Assembly: GCA_017471085.1 (NCBI GenBank) | Contig: JAFUWW010000053.1 | Coordinates: forward strand, 1-9,602 | Direction: 5' to 3' | Origin: Bacteroidales bacterium | Lineage (GTDB): Bacteria; Bacteroidota; Bacteroidia; Bacteroidales; UBA932 | DNA length: 9,602 nucleotides | Shown here: positions 7,264 to 9,602 of the stretch, piece after piece | Position numbering within the stretch: the first letter of the stretch is position 1 | How the letters are laid out: every line of letters starts with the position of its first letter | The notes under the pieces: generated by a model | Told to the model about the DNA's origin: nothing | Databases searched by the model: none | What the model saw: the letters and a program-made list of their open reading frames with translations, nothing else | Translations under genes and position numbers: made by a program

Positions 7264-7823
7264 TATTCGCCGGGATGATGGATGGTGAGATGCTCGTTGG
7301 GATCGTACAGCAGGCCCGTGCAGATGCACATTTTGTAGTCGTGGCTCTGCAGGATGGGGAAATGACGGCAGCCTTCGCAGCCTTTCCAAAATTCGGGATC
7401 GTCCGTGAGCTCATTGTAAGGGACAGGACGGAAGCCAAACTCATAGTTCATCTTCATCACGGCCGCACCGGTGGTGATGGAGAAAATCTTGGCGTCCGGG
7501 AAAAGCTTCCTGGAAAGGATGAACGTCTGTTCCTTGATCCGTTTGGCCAAACCCTGCCCGCGGAATTCATGGGCTACGATAAGTCCGGAATTGGCGACGA
7601 ACTGCTTGCCGCCCCACGATTCGATATAGGAGAATCCGGCGAACCGATTGTCCTGGGTAAGGGCGATGACCGCCTTTCCGGATTCCATCTTGCTGATAAT
7701 GTATTCTGGCGTACGCTTGGCGATACCGGTTTTCCGTTCCAGGGAGGAAAGATAAATCTCCTGGCAGATCTCCTCTGCATAGACTGCATGACTGGCGTCG
7801 GCCACTTTGACGATGAATTCCAT
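7263..7823 (-). CDS. GNAT acyltransferase at the head of the arginine operon
   Basis: A 186-residue GNAT-fold protein, expected to transfer an acyl group from acyl-CoA. The acyl-CoA motif A is seen as LIVAHEFRGQGLAKRI (81-96), preceded by the usual strands (AVIALTQDNRFAGFSYI). Its C-terminal part carries four cysteines, CEGC (149-152) and CIC (166-168), which could bind a metal. Start ATG 7823 is chosen because it has an A-rich leader (AAAAGAAG) and begins the fold; extension to 8018 would run over the fucosidase 3' end and the promoter region. It is first in the operon and joined to argC by TAATG. Bacteroidota with N-succinyl arginine synthesis need a glutamate N-acyltransferase, and no classical argA or argJ is seen here, so this protein is a sensible candidate. 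That role is inference; acetylation of another substrate is possible. Confidence 0.85.
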   Translation of the reverse strand: MEFIVKVADASHAVYAEEICQEIYLSSLERKTGIAKRTPEYIISKMESGKAVIALTQDNRFAGFSYIESWGGKQFVANSGLIVAHEFRGQGLAKRIKEQTFILSRKLFPDAKIFSITTGAAVMKMNYEFGFRPVPYNELTDDPEFWKGCEGCRHFPILQSHDYKMCICTGLLYDPNEHLTIHHPGE

Positions 7824-7844
7824 TCTTCTTTTAAGATTAATACT

Positions 7845-7908
7845 AACTTTTTGCGGACACAAATATACGATAATCTGAATATATTTCCATATATTTCCGC
7901 AAAAAGTT
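7845..7908. repeat. Perfect 12-bp inverted repeat around the arginine-operon promoter
   Basis: The left arm AACTTTTTGCGG (7845-7856) is the exact reverse complement of the right arm CCGCAAAAAGTT (7897-7908); 40 AT-rich bases lie between them, including the -7 box and a direct repeat ATATTTCC at 7881-7888 and 7891-7898. One arm falls at the likely transcription start and the other in the upstream region, an arrangement that suits a looping regulator or a pair of operator half-sites. The identity of any protein is unknown. Confidence 0.6.
7860..7867 (-). promoter_or_regulatory. Candidate -7 promoter box of the arginine operon
   Basis: On the minus strand this reads TATATTTG, an exact TAnnTTTG match. 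Transcription would start near 7853, leaving a leader of about 30 nt before the GNAT ATG at 7823. A clear -33 TTTG at normal spacing is not visible, as may be expected for an activated or repressed promoter. The box lies between the arms of a perfect 12-bp inverted repeat. Confidence 0.5.
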
Positions 7909-7920
7909 GCATATTTTTTT

Positions 7921-7955
7921 GATATTCTGTATATTATGCAAGAATATGCATTATA
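7921..7955. promoter_or_regulatory. Dyad-rich AT segment, possible ArgR-type operator
   Basis: Two nested inverted repeats occur: ATATTC (7922-7927) with GAATAT (7942-7947), and ATGCA with TGCAT around the centre AGAATA (7936-7951). The second has the overall size and symmetry of an 18-bp ARG box (TGAAT-N4-ATTCA), but the bases differ (TGCAA-GAAT-ATGCA). It overlaps the fucosidase stop codon and lies about 110-130 bp upstream of the GNAT start. It could instead be a weak hairpin after the fucosidase gene; it has no long T tract. Confidence 0.3.
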
Positions 7956-9393
7956 AACCGGAGACAGTATCCCAATGAAGCCCCAGCCTGGCAAGTACGG
8001 GCGGTGCGAGGGCATCATCGATCAGCACCCGGACGGCATCGGTCGTGACGGCCGGACCCAGCAGGATGCGCTTGTAGCCGATGGTGGTTCCGAAGGCCCA
8101 GGGCTCCCATCGTCCGCCGCGCCGGACTTCTACACGGAAGGCCTTTACGCGTTGTCCAAGGGGGATATACTCCTGCAGCAGCACGCGGTTGAAAGATTTG
8201 GGACCGTCCAGTTTTACCTCGATGGAAACCTGCGGTTCTTTCGCCGCGAAAAATGTGTCGGAATCTTTGTCCAGCAAATGCTGCGGTCCAAAGCGTCGGT
8301 TCAGGCAGGAGGAGGCCTTTGCCGTGGCACCATCGGCCAGGTTGGAGGAAAAAACGGAATCCCTCAGCGCCTTGAACTCCATCAGCACCTGAATGTCACG
8401 CGCATCCAGGACTCCCTCTGCCGTGGGAGGCACATTGAGGAGCATCTGCGCATTGCGCCCTACCGTCTCATAGTAGATTTTCATCAGTTCCCTGGCCGAT
8501 TTCGGTTCCTGCCAGGCCTGCCAGAACCAGCCGTTCGGACCATCCGTGGGACGGATGCTCATATCGGCCTCGGCGGGAATCCACCAGGCTCCGGCTTCAT
8601 CCCCCTGCCCCAGATAGTACTCATAATCGCCGGGAAGCGCTCCCTGTGCGGCACCGTGCAGGTCCGGACTGAACGCCGACCAGTTGGTTTCGGAGGCAAT
8701 GCCCGCCTCATTCCCCACCCATCGGCATCCCGGGCCGATATTGGAAAAAATCACGGCGTCCGGATTGCACTGGTAAACGGTCCGGTTGAAAAGGGCGAAG
8801 TCATAGGGGGAACGGTCGGCCCCGTTGCCGTCGAACCAAACTTCGTTGATGGTTCCATAGCTTCCGTCCAGCAGACTCTTGAGAGCGTCCGTATAATGAC
8901 TGTTATAGGCTTCGGTACCGAAGGCAGGGTCGTTCTTGTCCCAGGGAGAAAGGTACACGCCCATATTCAAACCTTGCCGGCGGGCAGCCTCCGAAAGAGA
9001 CTTTATGACATCCTGATTATATGGCTCCGGACAAAGGCCGACATGACAGACACTGTGCGGGGCAGGCCATAGCGAGAACCCGTCATGATGCTTGGCCGTC
9101 AGGATAACTCCCTGGAAACCAGCTTCTGCAGCCACTTCCGCCCACTGCCCGGCATCTATCTTCTGCGGCCGGTACAGGCCGATCAATTCTTGTGCGGTAT
9201 ACCTGTTGGTGGCCGCCTCGCCGGTCAGACCCGAAAAAGTAGACGGGCCGAAATGGAAGAACATCGTGAGCTCCTGCCGCTGCCAGGCCAGTTGTCCGGC
9301 CGTAGGACAGACGCCGAACGGTTCCGGAAGCGAACCCCGGTCACATCCACAGGCCAGCACGGCAGCCAGCACGATATGCATCCACTTTCTCAT
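7951..9393 (-). CDS. GH29 alpha-L-fucosidase, predicted lipoprotein with C-terminal discoidin-like domain
   Basis: Predicted exo-glycosidase that removes L-fucose from glycans, probably on the cell surface or in the periplasm. Start ATG 9393 (MRKWM) gives a lipoprotein signal: short basic start, hydrophobic HIVLAAVLAC and Cys15 (or Cys17) as lipidation site. The catalytic barrel (about 28-345) has MFFHFGPSTF (44-53), LTAKHHDGFSLWP (98-110), EVWFDGNG with the likely nucleophile Asp188, RWVGNEAGIASETNW (224-238) with a candidate acid/base Glu229, and WWIPAEADMSIRP (270-282). This pattern resembles subfamily B (alpha-1,3/1,4-fucosidases). Residues about 350-478 look like an F5/8 type C (CBM32-like) domain. 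Total 480 residues. A longer frame to 9438 overlaps the 5S terminator and is rejected. It has no SusC/SusD or other glycosidase neighbours here, so it stands alone. Confidence 0.92.
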   Translation of the reverse strand: MRKWMHIVLAAVLACGCDRGSLPEPFGVCPTAGQLAWQRQELTMFFHFGPSTFSGLTGEAATNRYTAQELIGLYRPQKIDAGQWAEVAAEAGFQGVILTAKHHDGFSLWPAPHSVCHVGLCPEPYNQDVIKSLSEAARRQGLNMGVYLSPWDKNDPAFGTEAYNSHYTDALKSLLDGSYGTINEVWFDGNGADRSPYDFALFNRTVYQCNPDAVIFSNIGPGCRWVGNEAGIASETNWSAFSPDLHGAAQGALPGDYEYYLGQGDEAGAWWIPAEADMSIRPTDGPNGWFWQAWQEPKSARELMKIYYETVGRNAQMLLNVPPTAEGVLDARDIQVLMEFKALRDSVFSSNLADGATAKASSCLNRRFGPQHLLDKDSDTFFAAKEPQVSIEVKLDGPKSFNRVLLQEYIPLGQRVKAFRVEVRRGGRWEPWAFGTTIGYKRILLGPAVTTDAVRVLIDDALAPPVLARLGLHWDTVSGL

Positions 9394-9400
9394 ACCACCG

Positions 9401-9408
9401 TAAAGATA
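9401..9408 (-). promoter_or_regulatory. Candidate -7 promoter box for the fucosidase gene
   Basis: The minus strand reads TATCTTTA, one base from TAnnTTTG, only 7 bp before the ATG at 9393. TATTATTTG just upstream is an alternative with one extra base in the spacer. Both lie right after the rRNA-operon terminator T tract, so the gene needs its own promoter close by. Neither has a convincing -33 partner. Confidence 0.3.
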
Positions 9409-9421
9409 GTACAAATAATAC

Positions 9422-9459
9422 AAAAAAACACCCTCCAAGCTTTTGACTTGAAGGGTGTT
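9422..9459 (-). terminator. Intrinsic terminator after 5S rRNA
   Basis: On the minus strand, AACACCCTTCAAG (9459-9447) pairs with CTTGGAGGGTGTT (9439-9427) over 13 bp with a single wobble pair, closed by a 7-nt loop and followed directly by T residues (down to 9422). This is a textbook rho-independent terminator ending the rRNA operon a few bases after the 5S gene. Confidence 0.92.
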
Positions 9460-9464
9460 CGAAG

Positions 9465-9576
<112 letters not shown>

Positions 9577-9602
9577 GTATATTACTTGAGAGAAAAGAAC
9601 TC

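Noticed and set aside
6094..7278. Plus-strand open frame of 394 codons with a 17-residue repeat (STFPAVFVDRMSVFRVS) followed by sequence antisense to argC
   Set aside because: The repeat is open in all three plus frames and one minus frame because the unit is 51 bp with few stop triplets; the rest is antisense to a clear argC. A repeat protein cannot be supported.
7263..7389. Upstream start for argC at 7389
   Set aside because: The added residues are read in a different frame through the GNAT gene; ATG 7263 sits at the TAATG junction and right before the Rossmann motif.
7936..7951. Intrinsic terminator after the fucosidase gene
   Set aside because: The stem is only 5 bp, AT-rich, overlaps the stop codon and has no T tract on the minus strand; an operator reading is at least as likely.
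7824..8018. Upstream start for the GNAT gene at 8018
   Set aside because: The extension would cross the promoter region and the 3' end of the fucosidase gene and adds no recognisable domain.
9394..9438. Upstream start for the fucosidase at 9438 (MEGVFLYYLYYLYGG extension)
   Set aside because: It overlaps the 5S terminator stem and would mask the lipoprotein signal that begins at 9393.

Overview
The window looks like a chromosomal segment of a fairly GC-rich member of the Bacteroidota, most likely order Bacteroidales. Four things point there: the arginine genes are of the N-succinyl type known from Bacteroides (the carbamoyltransferase closely resembles B. fragilis ArgF'); promoter-like boxes match the Bacteroidetes -7 consensus TAnnTTTG; start sites have A-rich leaders instead of strong Shine-Dalgarno sites; and a DUF4199-type membrane protein sits next to a family 2 glycosyltransferase. 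No phage, transposon, plasmid or CRISPR genes are seen.

Layout, left to right. Bases 1-1622 (minus) hold the first 540 codons of thrS, cut by the window edge. A 109-bp divergent intergenic region follows. On the plus strand are a four-helix membrane protein (1732-2301) and, starting directly after its stop codon, a membrane-anchored GT2 glycosyltransferase (2302-3246). The glycosyltransferase runs tail-to-tail into the arginine operon and shares a 6-bp palindrome with it that supplies both stop codons. The arginine operon is on the minus strand, in transcription order GNAT acyltransferase (7823-7263), argC (7263-6307), a 206-227 bp gap with a 51-bp tandem repeat, argD (6079-4955), argF' (4958-4011) and argB (4014-3241). 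Upstream of it is a GH29 alpha-L-fucosidase lipoprotein (9393-7951, minus), and at the right edge a 5S rRNA gene (minus) with a strong intrinsic terminator, which marks the end of an rRNA operon lying off the right side.

The arginine genes form one functional unit. The GNAT protein is a candidate for acylation of glutamate; ArgB, ArgC and ArgD then phosphorylate, reduce and transaminate the acylated intermediates, and ArgF' carbamoylates N-succinylornithine to N-succinylcitrulline. The desuccinylase, argG and argH are not in the window. GNAT/argC share TAATG, and argD/argF' and argF'/argB share ATGA, so translation is probably coupled. The only break in this tight packing is the repeat array.

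Most of the window is ordinary housekeeping DNA. The points most worth a second look are the 51-bp repeat inside the arginine operon, a perfect 12-bp inverted repeat bracketing the operon promoter, a serine at the position that decides substrate choice in ArgF', and the GNAT protein as a candidate for the unassigned first step of succinyl-type arginine synthesis.
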